Of a DNA stretch of 64,000 bases, positions 1-10,960 are shown piece after piece. The position numbers and the translations under genes are program-made. The stretch's first letter is position 1; each line of letters opens with the position of its first letter. The notes below the pieces were generated by a model. The model made no database searches. It was given only the letters and a program-made list of their open reading frames with translations, and was not told the origin of the DNA. Origin of the DNA: Hofstenia miamia (Eukaryota; Xenacoelomorpha; Acoela); the NCBI GenBank assembly GCA_004352715.1, contig SCFE01000075.1, positions 545,783-609,782 on the forward strand. Reading direction: 5' to 3'.

Positions 1-171
1 NNNNNNNNNNNNNNNNNNNNNNNNNNNNNNNNNNNNNNNNNNNNNNNNNNNNNNNNNNNNNNNNNNNNNNNNNNNNNNNNNNNNNNNNNNNNNNNNNNNN
101 NNNNNNNNNNNNNNNNNNNNNNNNNNNNNNNNNNNNNNNNNNNNNNNNNNNNNNNNNNNNNNNNNNNNNNN
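1..171. other. Assembly gap (N run)
   Basis: 171 undetermined bases. The Tc1-like remnant that follows is cut by this gap, so its upstream part may lie inside it or beyond the window. Confidence 0.99.
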
Positions 172-436
172 GACAAAAAATTGGTTTTCAGAAAATAATA
201 TCCAGTTTTTGCAATGGCCACCAAGTTCTGCTGATCTTTCTCCAATCGAAAACGTGTGGCAGATATTGAAAAATGACGTTGAGAAGAAAAATCCGAAAAA
301 TATATCCGATTTAAAATAAAAAATCCAAGAAAGTCAACACATTTTGACATCTGAAATGAAGTCCAATTTAATGAAATCAGTTTCAGTTCGTTTGAATGAA
401 GTTATTTCTACAGGAGGAAAACAAATTAGACTTTGA
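172..436 (+). pseudogene. Tc1-like transposase C-terminal remnant
   Basis: One frame reads QWPPSSADLSPIENVWQILK, the region around the third catalytic residue of Tc1/mariner DDE transposases (WP..SPDL.PIEN.W). It continues through a single in-frame TAA (near 316) to the family-typical end RLNEVISTGG...RL followed by TGA. The N-terminal two thirds are missing into the gap. DD of the catalytic triad cannot be seen; SADLSPIE carries the DLSPIE block. Cut-and-paste transposase function is family knowledge; this copy is dead because of the stop and truncation. Confidence 0.85.
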
Positions 437-1291
437 TGCTTTTTATTTATAGTCCTTTAATGTATCTTTAAAATCGTACCCTTCTTGAGTTGTTACGTTC
501 AGTAGTTCAAAAGTAATATGCCCTTTTTCTAGTCTCATTTTATTGCAGCCAACTATACAATGTGACTCAGACTACAAATATTATAATATTTTCAAAAAAC
601 AAAAATATGCCATTTTATAACTATATAACTTCCTATTAAACTGCACCTCAGGTCTGAAAACCATCTAATTTTAAGCAGTCTGCAAAATAGACCAAAAAAA
701 TATGCCATTTTATTACTTTGGTTGCCCTAATTATTACTGAAGAACAACCTCATTCCTCAATTAATGTCGACCGGTTGTGGATGAAAATAAATACATATTT
801 TGACGCATATTAAATAAACTGATATATCAGAAGAACTTGTTTTGTTGCATGACAACTTCCGTATCAGGGATAAAATATAGTTTTTCCTCGAAAATTCGAT
901 TTTTAAATATAGTTTTATCTCAAAATATGTTATCCGGTAAAATCTGGAAGCAAGTTAAATTTACCGGATTCCGGCACATCCCTAAAAATAACTGTTAGTT
1001 TGATGAAGGTCTTGCCCATTGCTGCGTAGCTGATGTCGAATCAAAGAGCAATTTTATGAGTTGACATACCTGTAACATGTACAGTCATAATTTGTGCTCT
1101 CAAAGTGGGTAAAAGTGTTTTATTTCTAGATAAAAATAGATATTTTACAGGTCTGTGTTTACATATACACCAAAAATTCTAGGGATGCCACTAATAGTAT
1201 ATTCTTTTTTGTTTGTCAGTAAATACTACCACTTACACCCACATACATGTGTGTACACAAGTATTAATATTTTTGAGGTGGCTAGTGAATT
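437..1291. other. AT-rich non-coding, possible transposon 3' flank
   Basis: No coding signal seen. The A-rich run ending ATATGCCATTTTAT occurs twice (near 603 and 698) and may belong to the 3' end of the preceding Tc1-like element. Around 925-993 CCGG-containing sequence ending CCGGCACATCCCTA resembles a degenerate hAT terminus, without a partner end. Confidence 0.5.
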
Positions 1292-1299
1292 ATGACTTC

Positions 1300-2062
1300 A
1301 AATGCATATATTTGTAAATACATGTGTATACTTGAATCATGCTCTAATTATAAAAGTTTAACAGAAAGTTTGGATAAAATCACAGAGGATCTTAAAAATA
1401 ATGGCTATCCGCAAAAATTAATTCCTAAGATCATTGATAGAGAATTTTCATCCAAGAAAAAACCATTAAATGCTACAAATAACCAAGAAAAAACAAATAT
1501 ATTCTGGAAGTTACCATTCATAAGAACACGAGAAGAACAACTGAAGAGAACCATAAAAACATATAACAAAGAATTACAAGTTTCGAAAATTTGTCCAGTA
1601 TTTTATGCAAAGAAAACCATGCAATGTTCCTTAATAAAGATCACATACCGATTTCCTTGTCTTCTAATATCGTTTATACATACGACTGTGATGAATGTTT
1701 AAGTTCATACATTGGCGAGACTAGAAGACATTTAGAAACTCGGGCAAAAGAACATATAAAAGGGCATCTACAATCAGAAATATACATTCATGGATGTGCA
1801 CCTAAGTTTAAAAGTTTTAACATACAAGTAAAACATCGTGAAACTAAAATAGCAGAAGTCATATGTATTAAATCAACCAAGAAAACCTTAATAAATAAAG
1901 ACATCAATCAAATTTAAACATTTATTAAAGATCAAAAACATTTAATGAAAAAAATCGAGAACATTGCTACAAATGCTTGAAGATGACCACAGTGTTTTTC
2001 GAAACATGTCGCGTTAAAAGCAATAAAAGTTTTCATAAAATATTCAGTCTTAAGATTATAAC
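1300..2062 (+). mobile_element. Penelope-like element, 5'-truncated (linker + GIY-YIG + 3' end)
   Basis: Two overlapping frames make one broken Penelope-like (PLE) C-terminus. Frame one (from about 1323) gives LTESLDKITEDLKNNGYP and then the charged linker that usually joins the PLE reverse transcriptase to its endonuclease. After a frameshift near 1600-1640, frame two (to 1917) gives the GIY-YIG endonuclease signature VYTYDCDECLSSYIGETRRH followed by LETRAKEH. The reverse transcriptase is absent, so this is a 5'-truncated insertion. The 3' flank holds a hammerhead-like core (1972-2015) and runs into a TA microsatellite. PLEs are retroelements of many animals. Confidence 0.85.
1972..2015 (+). 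ncRNA. Hammerhead-ribozyme-like core at PLE 3' end
   Basis: AATGC (1972-1976) can pair with GCGTT (2011-2015) as stem I. Between them lie TTGAAGA (consensus CUGANGA with C3 changed to U), a weak stem II (GACCAC...GTTTTTC), GAAA (2001-2004), a minimal two-pair stem III (AC-AT-GT) and the cleavage triplet GTC ending at 2010. PLE terminal regions are known to carry minimal hammerheads of this type. The changed C and mismatched stem II suggest a decayed copy. Confidence 0.55.
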
Positions 2063-2088
2063 CAGTACATATATATATATATATATAT
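2063..2088. repeat. TA microsatellite
   Basis: Alternating TA run directly downstream of the PLE 3' end; the same juxtaposition recurs near 55.0 and 55.9 kb. Confidence 0.9.
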
Positions 2089-3309
2089 CTGAAATAGGAC
2101 CTTGTGCATGGAGGCATTATTATTGCTTTGGGTCAAATCGAGTTGGCACAGCCTTTTAGAGTTTAAGTTGATTCGGGTCTCGAGGCAAGTTGAGTTGGAT
2201 TTCGCATCTCGGCATTGTCTAAGCACATAGGACTATCAATGTCATAAATGTAAGATCACCAGAATGATTACATACATTCTACATACGTTTCAATTGGCTA
2301 AAAATGAATAATAATAGTATATAGATATAGAATTAACCATTAAATTAAAGAAAGGAACGTCTATCAAATGTTATTTAAAAAATAGTAGCTTGTCTACCAA
2401 CTTGAAAGCACCACATTTGATAATTAAGTTTTAACATAACTTTTAACAATACCAATAACAAGAAAATGAAATTTTTTATTTTAAGAATATGAAAGCAATA
2501 CAATCCCAATCACTGCCCTGCCTGAATTCAGCTCCACCCACTCAATTCGAATTCGGCACATTTCTATGACATTTGTTAAGAAATTTTCACAATTTTGTGA
2601 CTTAAATGACAATTTTAGGTATATTAGAAACTTCTAATAGAATCTGCACACTGAAATTAAAAATTCTAAATGAAGTCTTTCAAGATTATATGATACTAAT
2701 ATACAATTTCAAAACGTTGTTTGTGAAACTATATGGCATTCATTACAACTGTTGTATAATGTGTATTTTTCAGTTTTAGCAGTTCTTTCTTAATGACTCA
2801 GTCCAACCCTAGCCCAGCGCAGGTTAACAGAAGAAAAGTCAATACTGAGGATTATTCCCTAGTAAGGGAAGTGATCCAAATTCAATCGGTTAACAGTTGA
2901 AAATCGAACCGTAAAGAACACCGTCTGTGATGCTACAAAGTACCTTTAGATACGTTTTGAAATTTGCTATTGGGTATTTTTGTACCCACACTTGCCCGTA
3001 AGAGGATCATGGGCGTCCATACCCGAGAAGGCCCACCCGAATATCCGTAAGCTAAATTTCAACAACTAATGAATAAATAACAAAATAAAAAATTATGCAA
3101 AACCAGTGTCTTTGTCGTTGGTCATCTAACAGAATTGTTCATTTAGCTGTGGTGATTTTGGTAGAAGCTAAAATAATATACCAGAATTGATATTTAAAAA
3201 ACCTATTTTATACTCCGGCACGTTTTCAAGGGTACGGCCGTCCCTTCGCAAATGATCTAAGTATAATCTGTGATTATTTCAATAAATAATAATTTTTTAG
3301 TGTTTTTCA
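2089..3309. other. Non-coding, no recognised feature
   Basis: No coding signal. The stretch 2968-3055 is richer in GC and repeats CCCGxx/TACCC words (for example TACCCGAGAAGGCCCACCCG), reminiscent of a DNA-transposon end, but no paired terminus was found. Confidence 0.4.
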
Positions 3310-3503
3310 TATCAACTACTGAAGAATGCTGAAAAAGATAAATTAAATTATTTACTAGATGCTGTTGATCTTAACACAATTAATTCCAATATACCGACAA
3401 GACTGAATAACAAATCTTCATCATTAATTGATTACTTTCTCGTTGAAAATGTTAACCTGTATGCCTGCAGTGAATGTCCCTATTCTGATCATTGTATCAT
3501 TAC
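3310..3503 (+). pseudogene. LINE APE-endonuclease C-terminal fragment
   Basis: The frame reads LLDAVDLNTINSNIPTR, a linker, SLIDYFLV, then ECPYSDHCIIT. This matches the end of the AP-like endonuclease of CR1/Jockey-type LINEs: a 'pTR...iD' block followed by the catalytic SDH. Upstream domains are not readable, and downstream the frame is broken off by the terminal repeat of the element starting at about 3504. Confidence 0.75.
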
Positions 3504-4022
3504 CGTATTTACCCGTCTATAAGCCGCATCCGTAGATAAGCCGTACCTCGGGTTTGGGATAAGATTTTTAGGAAAAAAATTTTTTTTTAGCAAAGTAAAA
3601 ATCCATAAGCACTGAATCAGTGAAATATATTTATTTACATTATTCAGATATTTCTTACAACTTTAAAGTGTAATTTTAAGTCCGATTCCTGTATTTAATA
3701 ATTTAATAACTGTAACAAGTAAAGTACTGACGTGTCTTCAATAATAACTAAGAGTACATTTTATTTCTAAATTAATAGTACATTCTAATGCTTTAATATT
3801 GTTTTATTTTTAATAAATTAATTGTTTGTCTTTTAAACAAGGATATTACTTTACTTCAATGTACATTACAGCAAGATCCCGTACTTTAGTTTACAATATC
3901 TGTGCAAATTAGGTATCTTCGCGAGATGTTTTTCAAGTGTTTCCGTAGATAAGCCGCACTCCCGCTTTGGGAGCAATTTTTCGTGGAAAAAGGTGCGGCT
4001 TATACACGGGTAAATACGGTAC
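3504..4022. mobile_element. TIR DNA element (ACCGTATTTACCCG termini)
   Basis: Inverted ends. Left: ACCGTATTTACCCGTcTATA followed by AGCCGC. Right end, reverse complement: ACCGTATTTACCCGTgTATA followed by AGCCGC. In both arms a second 'GTAGATAAGCCG' block and a GGTTTGGGA/CTTTGGGAG block follow. About 520 bp, no ORF: a MITE-like derivative of unassigned superfamily. It interrupts a LINE endonuclease frame. A target duplication could not be defined because the right flank meets the gap after eight bases. Confidence 0.75.
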
Positions 4023-4028
4023 TTGCTT

Positions 4029-5028
4029 NNNNNNNNNNNNNNNNNNNNNNNNNNNNNNNNNNNNNNNNNNNNNNNNNNNNNNNNNNNNNNNNNNNNNNNN
4101 NNNNNNNNNNNNNNNNNNNNNNNNNNNNNNNNNNNNNNNNNNNNNNNNNNNNNNNNNNNNNNNNNNNNNNNNNNNNNNNNNNNNNNNNNNNNNNNNNNNN
4201 NNNNNNNNNNNNNNNNNNNNNNNNNNNNNNNNNNNNNNNNNNNNNNNNNNNNNNNNNNNNNNNNNNNNNNNNNNNNNNNNNNNNNNNNNNNNNNNNNNNN
4301 NNNNNNNNNNNNNNNNNNNNNNNNNNNNNNNNNNNNNNNNNNNNNNNNNNNNNNNNNNNNNNNNNNNNNNNNNNNNNNNNNNNNNNNNNNNNNNNNNNNN
4401 NNNNNNNNNNNNNNNNNNNNNNNNNNNNNNNNNNNNNNNNNNNNNNNNNNNNNNNNNNNNNNNNNNNNNNNNNNNNNNNNNNNNNNNNNNNNNNNNNNNN
4501 NNNNNNNNNNNNNNNNNNNNNNNNNNNNNNNNNNNNNNNNNNNNNNNNNNNNNNNNNNNNNNNNNNNNNNNNNNNNNNNNNNNNNNNNNNNNNNNNNNNN
4601 NNNNNNNNNNNNNNNNNNNNNNNNNNNNNNNNNNNNNNNNNNNNNNNNNNNNNNNNNNNNNNNNNNNNNNNNNNNNNNNNNNNNNNNNNNNNNNNNNNNN
4701 NNNNNNNNNNNNNNNNNNNNNNNNNNNNNNNNNNNNNNNNNNNNNNNNNNNNNNNNNNNNNNNNNNNNNNNNNNNNNNNNNNNNNNNNNNNNNNNNNNNN
4801 NNNNNNNNNNNNNNNNNNNNNNNNNNNNNNNNNNNNNNNNNNNNNNNNNNNNNNNNNNNNNNNNNNNNNNNNNNNNNNNNNNNNNNNNNNNNNNNNNNNN
4901 NNNNNNNNNNNNNNNNNNNNNNNNNNNNNNNNNNNNNNNNNNNNNNNNNNNNNNNNNNNNNNNNNNNNNNNNNNNNNNNNNNNNNNNNNNNNNNNNNNNN
5001 NNNNNNNNNNNNNNNNNNNNNNNNNNNN
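4029..5028. other. Assembly gap (1000 N)
   Basis: Exactly 1000 N, probably a placeholder for a gap of unknown size. Apparent open frames across it are artefacts. Confidence 0.99.
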
Positions 5029-5169
5029 TAGTTCTTTTTTCTTTTTTGTTTTCATGATTATTCTATTTCTTAGCTATCTTTTGTGATGTAAAAATTTTCA
5101 AACCATACGAGCTCAAACCGTTTAATTAATGACATAGTCAATTTCACAAACGAAGAACATTGTTTAGAA

Positions 5170-5215
5170 TTGTTAACAATAATAATAATAATAATAATAA
5201 TAATTATTATTATTA
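5170..5215. repeat. AAT/ATT trinucleotide microsatellite (left)
   Basis: (AAT)n switching to (ATT)n, so the tract itself is a palindrome at the left border of the twelve-motif element. Confidence 0.9.
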
Positions 5216-6157
5216 TAGCGCCGCTGAATACTTTGGACTTTTCATAGCGCCTCTGAATATCATTTTTTGGACTATTATAGTGGCGCTGAATACATGAACT
5301 ATTATAGCGCCGCTAAATATTTTTCGTAAAAAAAATAGCGCCGCTGAATACTAAATTATTATTAGCAAACATTTTAAAAAATTTTTTGGAAAAAACAGCA
5401 AATTTAACAAACAATAACATTAATAACATGCAATAATAACTATGATTGTAAAGTTTTCCAAAAATTGCGTACAATTGAGCCTATTTGAAAATAAATTTTG
5501 TAAAAATTCAAAGAGAAGAGAAAGACAAAGAAGAATACTATAATGTATAGAGATAAAGTCATCCAAATATAGTATTTTTAGACAGATGTCAAACTAATTA
5601 TATATCAGAAAGTCTTCTAAATATATTAATTGCACTATTTTGTGTTGGATCTTTAACAATAAATATATGTCATTATAGTAAAACCCAAAGTAGTGCACAA
5701 GTGGCATTGATTCACTACTTTTTGACGGACTAGTTATATTTGTGTTTTAAAACTTATTACATGATTAGTTAACATGCTGAGATGATGTCCATCAATATAA
5801 TAATCAAAATAAAAATGTGTGTATTAAGCGCCTCTATAATAGTACAATTTTGTATTAAGCGGCGCTATAATAGTTCTGAATTTGTATTCAGCGGCGTCAT
5901 AAATGTAAACAAAGTTGTATTCAGCACCACTATAATAGTTAAAATTCGAAAACTTGAAAGCCGTTTTTCTCACGTTTGAACAACGCCACCACGCTGAAAT
6001 TTACGTGACTTTTGGCGAATATACTAAGCTAGATGGCTACAAATTTTCAGCCAATTTGATTGGATACAGGCCTAATAATCGCACGGCGCCGCTGAATACA
6101 CCCCCAGCGCCGCTGAATACCAGAGGAATCAAAATTTACTGGTATTCAGCGGCGCTC

Positions 6158-6185
<28 letters not shown>
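5203..6185. mobile_element. Element with 12 copies of a GCGCCGCTGAATAC motif
   Basis: The termini are inverted: ATTATTATTATTATaGCGCCG... on the left, and the reverse complement (GTATTCAGCGGCGCTCATAATAATAAT) on the right. A 15-base motif, AGCGCCGCTGAATAC with small variants, occurs forward at 5217, 5246, 5280, 5306 and 5337. It is reversed at 5821, 5852, 5884 and 5917, forward again at 6085 and 6106, and reversed at 6142. Several copies are preceded by CTATTATAG. No transposase frame. The layout, with arrays pointing inward from both ends, is that of transposase-binding subterminal repeats in a non-autonomous DNA transposon. The superfamily is not recognised, and the AAT tracts at both edges could be part of the element or its target. 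Confidence 0.75.

Positions 6186-6187
<2 letters not shown>
6157..6187. repeat. AAT trinucleotide microsatellite (right)
   Basis: (AAT)n tract at the right border of the twelve-motif element, mirroring the left border. Confidence 0.9.
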
Positions 6188-6192
<5 letters not shown>

Positions 6193-6690
6193 ATTTATTT
6201 TTAAGATTATCTGTATATAAAATCACTATACAAATAAAGTGTTAAGCACTGATTAAAATTTTAAAATAGTTTTTTCTTCTTTAATGACTAAAGTTGATGG
6301 TTGGAATTGATTAAGTTCTTTGGTAATTTAAATAGTTGATTTTTCTTGGTTTCAAATACATTTTTAAATTTCTTTTAAAGTCTTTAATTAATTTTTCTTC
6401 TTTAAATTCAGATGGTAATTCATTTCATAAGTCAATACAAAAATTAATAAATGGGTTCTTCATCATATTTTTCATAAATTTAAGTTTTCTATAAGAATTT
6501 GTTGTTAAATGTATTTTAATTGGTATTTTGTCTCTTGCCTTCAATTTGAAAAATACTTTTTGAGATCTTAGTTTTTCTTAATATTCTAATGAAAATAAGT
6601 AGTTATCTTTTTTGATTGTAGCTTGTTTTCTTCTTTCACAGAGGGTGTTGATACTCCGAGTAAAAATGTTTTCTAGTCTGATCTTCATTA

Positions 6691-7510
6691 GGGAGACCGG
6701 GGCAAAGCGGGACTACGGGGCAAAAAGAAACTTTGTATTATTAGATAGAGAAATACAACAATGCCATCTCGTTAACAAGCTCAGTAATTGGATATACGTT
6801 ATGCATTTACACGAACCTACTTAATTCATTTATTGCACGTGGATTACGTTCAGATAATTGTTTGTTTTTGTAATTTTTGATGTAATATTGCTCATTTAAT
6901 TGATCTATATAAATGTAAAAAAATTTATTCGAATATTCATATTCTGGAAAGGTGTTAATGGAAATAATGCAAGCATGTCGCAGATGTTCACAATAAACGA
7001 ACGCAAATATTGTTTAATATTTTTATTGAGAATGTGAATTTATTATTTGACATCGTTTGGGGTAAAACCGAACAGGAATGTCCCGTTTTGCCCCAGTTCA
7101 TATTTTTGCATGCATTTCATCAATATTTGATGTGAAATTATATATTCCGACATTTTATAATCACATGTATTAAAACTGTTCATATTAGGATAAATTAATA
7201 TGATACGCAATTATATACAAGAGTTCAAGATTATCTTGGAATACTCACCATTTGGAGGAAGCCATTCAAAAAAATGAGGACAATTAAATGTCTTTATGGT
7301 CAACAGGTCGTCATTCAACATCCCAAAGTCCACCTTAGAGCGTCATCTTAAGGGCAACATTCTTTATCTTGGAATTCCAAAGCTTGGGAAATTTATAAGC
7401 ATTTTATCTGATGATCTTGAACGAGTGTTGCATGATTATGCATTGAAAGTGCAAAAACTTTTATATGGATTAGCTCCAAAATGTATAAGACGTAAAAATA
7501 ATTGAATCAA
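6691..7510 (+). mobile_element. Pogo/Tigger-like element remnant
   Basis: A GGGGCAAAGCGGGAC block at 6699-6713, and a second block (7059-7094) reading GGGGTAAAACCG...GTCCCGTTTTGCCCC, are the 'GGGGCAAAxCGGGAC' subterminal words common in pogo/Tigger-type elements. Downstream, 7296-7505 encodes FNIPKSTLERHLKG, the Psq-type helix-turn-helix found at the N-terminus of these transposases. It is followed by GIPKLGKF...LSDDLERVL, the usual 'G.p..Ls...E..L' continuation, and then stops. No DDE domain remains, and a right terminus was not found. Confidence 0.65.
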
Positions 7511-8719
7511 AACGTTATAAATGAGGACGATGCCATGTCATAGATGAATGTTGAAACATTCTTAAGTGCGAGTGGCTGCTTTGATTTCCCAAAATCAAGA
7601 ACTTCAATACATGTTCTTAATATATTACAAAGTTTGGATTTGCGTAATGCTACAATGCCTTATTCTAATGTCAATATTGACAAGAGCCAATCCTCAATGA
7701 AGCTCAGTTCTTAATACCTAGAAAATTACTATTTTCCATATCTTGTCAACATTTCCAATATCTATATAAATATTTTAATTCTAGTACTTTAATTTTGTAT
7801 AAATTTTTCATTTGCTTCTAACTTATGATATTCTTGAAGCATAAAATATCACAGATTTTAGTTTTTTTCACAATTTTAAGTTTGTCCTATTCAACATAAT
7901 GCCGGAACAAATTTTTTTCTGGCATGAATGATCTGCAGATATCTTTCAATATTAGTTTCAAGGATGAAATTCTTTTACTTAGTATATGTAATAATTAAGT
8001 CTTGTCCCAACTTTGAAATTCCTAACTGCATTTTCAATTCATAAATGTTAACTGACTTTTGTTTTTGTGAATATTAGCATAATGTCGTTTAGATAGAAAC
8101 CTATGCGAATGAACACCAAAATTCTTGAATTTGAAGTTTGAAGACATTGAAGGAACACTAAATACTGTCGATTGCAAATGATGGGAATAATGTCTGCGTT
8201 CCGTATGATGGAAAAAGTCTTTCTTATCAGCATAAATGCACTCTATGTCATTGATTTTGATATTTGTGATTACTTTATTCTGGTCTTTATTGGAAAACGC
8301 CATTCAAGAAATGCAAGATTGTGTCAATTCCAAATTTTGCACAGCGTTGAAAACTATAAAACTCTATCCATTTACCTGCGCAATTATAGTAATTTTCTAT
8401 TATTTTCTATAGAATATTCGTTAATACTATTATGAGTTAACTAATTTTTTAATTGATTGCATGCTATTAGTAAGAAATTCGCGTGTAGCAATCTTCTTAT
8501 TTCACAAAAGGATGATTCGAATTGTTAAGGATTGCGCCCATATTTAAGCATACTATGGATTCAATGAGCTCATTAGCGTGCGATAATTTTTGGAATAATT
8601 CTTTTAGAAATCTGAGAGATGGAGATTTCTTCGTTGAGGGCAGGTACTTCATAGGAATCTACAATGCTTAGTATTGTTATTAATATACCCATCCTTCTCA
8701 TAGATTCGTGCTGCAATGA
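7511..8719. other. Non-coding, no recognised feature
   Basis: AT-rich. Short open frames on both strands (for example 8034-8303 minus) show no family signature and no consistent codon pattern. Confidence 0.4.
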
Positions 8720-9600
8720 ATCGCAGCCCTAAATCTCACAAGTTTCCAAAAGGTCTAAGAGCTTTCCTAGGCACACTTGTTGTTGGTAACTGCTGCCTCC
8801 TGCACTACTGCCCCTATTCCCTTTGATAATACTAACTCATTCAAGTAACTCCTATGTTTCTTTCTTACTGATCTTAGTGCTAGGATTACCACCGGGACTA
8901 CCTCAAACTTCCTGAACTTCCATTAGCTCTCTATTTTTTCTTATAACTCCCTGCACTATACATCTGGTCTCCCTGCTTCAATCATCTTGCTAGTTTGTAT
9001 GTTCAAGTCCCACAGTATCATAATTTACAACATTCTTTATGACTCAGTGTGGTTTATGTTCATCCTACTTATCTCCTGCTTCTACTCATATTGCAGTGTA
9101 TTATCAAGATCAAGTCTACCCTGTCATTTCAGAGCTTATACAAAAATTAAGTGTAGCTGCGCATGCCATGCAATTAGATGCTTTAAAGTCTCTCTTGGAT
9201 AGTGTAGACTTATGACATACCTTCATTCTTTGTTCCCATGCATCTTCACACAGTTTGTCCTGACTGCTTGTTCCTGTTTTGCGATGATTAGTACTTCTCT
9301 TTTCTCTTTACTTTCCTTTCTTAGCCAATTTTTGGTATCTTCTCAATCCCAATTCAATATATTTCAATAGTATTCTCCATGGATTGCATTCTAGCCTTTC
9401 CACTCATATCTAAACTTCATACTTACCTCCCTTAGTTAGCTTTTCTACATATTCCCCTGTGCTTCTACTCCCTAATATACAAGCAGACAATCCGCAGCAT
9501 AGAACTGAAGTAGAAGGTGAGGTTATCAAATGTGTAGATAATGTAATTCTCAATGGAATCTTAGTGTTAGCGCATTGAAATGAGTGCTTATTCAAAAGTG
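8720..9600 (-). pseudogene. R2-like LINE 3' region (C-terminal endonuclease), decayed
   Basis: On the minus strand, about 9350-9230 reads LIIAKQEQAVRTNCVK. This corresponds to the conserved 'LIIAaQdQALRTNWvK' block after the reverse transcriptase in a widespread LINE group. At 9016-8951 it reads MILWDLNIQTSKMIEAGRPD followed by V and a stop, matching the 'ILWDF.IQTD..I.ARRPDI' block that belongs to the restriction-like endonuclease of those elements. The segment between them and the rest towards 8720 is frameshifted but continues the expected order. Family assignment is from remembered motifs. There is no intact ORF. Confidence 0.7.
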
Positions 9601-9736
9601 AAATGTAGAACAGCAGTAATATTTTTTTTTAATTTTGTGTTGGAAAAAAGCTTGATGTGCTGGTAGCATCAATTCTTCGTTTATCCATAAGTTGAAGAAG
9701 TAAATTATAAATTTATTTTTTATATAAAAACAATCT

Positions 9737-10013
9737 TCATAAATACATGTATACTTGCTATGCAAATTATAGCGAAAAAATCAAATTCAGCGTCAAAAAC
9801 TTAGTATAGTCTAAATTGTGTGTGCAAATTTATTGAGAAATTTTAGAATTATTGAGTTTACGCTTGTGAAAATCCTATTACATCACTCATTTTGTTGTAA
9901 ATTCAATGAATGTAGTGGGATTTTAGCAAAATTTAAGTGGTAATATTTCTGAAACAACTAAATACGGTGAATTTGATTTTTTCGCTATAATTTAAATAGC
10001 ATGTATATTTATG
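9737..10013. mobile_element. Short foldback element (about 50 bp inverted ends)
   Basis: The left end (CATAAATACATG...CTATG then AAATTATAGCGAAAAAATCA) is the imperfect reverse complement of the right end (TGATTTTTTCGCTATAATTT...CATGTATATTTATGG). The 27-base core is nearly perfect. Total about 277 bp, no ORF; MITE-like. No clear target duplication. Confidence 0.7.
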
Positions 10014-10204
10014 GAGATAGTTTTTAGGGGGTCCTTTCACAGGGGAATAGGAGGGAAACTAAATTTCTGGTTACATAAACATTTGAATTCACAATGCCAA
10101 ACTTGACCCTAGTCCTAAAAATAAAAGTTATTGTGTTAATCATTGCAGAAATAATTTGTTGAGATGAGTGTTTCTAAACGTATGAACAGTACTGTATGTG
10201 TTGA

Positions 10205-10960
10205 AAAATTCAAAAACTTATCGAAATTAAACGACGAAATATAATCAATGATATCCATATCGTATTCATGTGGAGAAAAAAATGAGTACCAATCCGTGTC
10301 ATGAAAATTAAGATCACCACAGATTAATGTAGTTGAGTTTTCTTGAGGTGTCTATCTTTGAACAAAAAGATTTAAACTCTTTGAACGCAAAATTTAACAT
10401 TTCTGATATGATGATATAATCCGGCCGGTAAGTGCTTGTTTTAGGAGAAATATAAACGCAAATTAATAACATAGCAAAGTTCAATTTACAATAATTGAGC
10501 AAGGGAAGTCAATATCATTGTTGAATTCAACTTCGATACAAGATAAGAATTATTCAGTTAAGGTGATAACACCACCGTGTTCACCACGTTTTGATCTATA
10601 TGAACATGCAACTGTAATAAATTTTAAGACAACAATTTTGGTGTCAAATGAAGAATTAAACCAGGTCTCAGTAATACAAGCAATATTGCATATAAGAAAA
10701 GCAATATAATTGGACAAACTTTATGCATTAACATAGAGAACTTTGATAGAGTTAGCTAGTCAACTAAAACTGATTTCAACCGCTTTATTATCGTAAAAAA
10801 GTTTAAAGTTCTTAATTCTAAATTTAGATTTATCAGCTCTTTCTTGAATCATACTCCATTGTTTTTGTAAAATCAATTTTTCTATTTTAAGTTTTTCAGA
10901 AATCAGAGCCGAGGAAATTATAACATTATTTTCATACTTTTTTTTTAGTTTTTTTTACAA
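10205..10960 (-). pseudogene. LINE APE endonuclease (and possible ORF1 end)
   Basis: Read on the minus strand from high to low coordinate, the frames give ACITETWFNSSFDT, RSKRGEHGGVITL, FAMLLICVYISPKTSTYRPD and then CGDLNFHDTDWYSFF. These are in the correct order for an AP-like LINE endonuclease: ITETWL block, R..R.GGGV block, vYrpP block, and the catalytic GDfN block. Frameshifts separate them. Further upstream, 10955-10760 reads an alpha-helical charged stretch (QKQWSMIQERADKSKFRIK) that could be the end of ORF1. No reverse transcriptase follows. Confidence 0.75.

Noticed and set aside
3967-5086. Long open frames of 344-367 codons
   Set aside because: They consist of the 1000-N gap; no sequence supports them.
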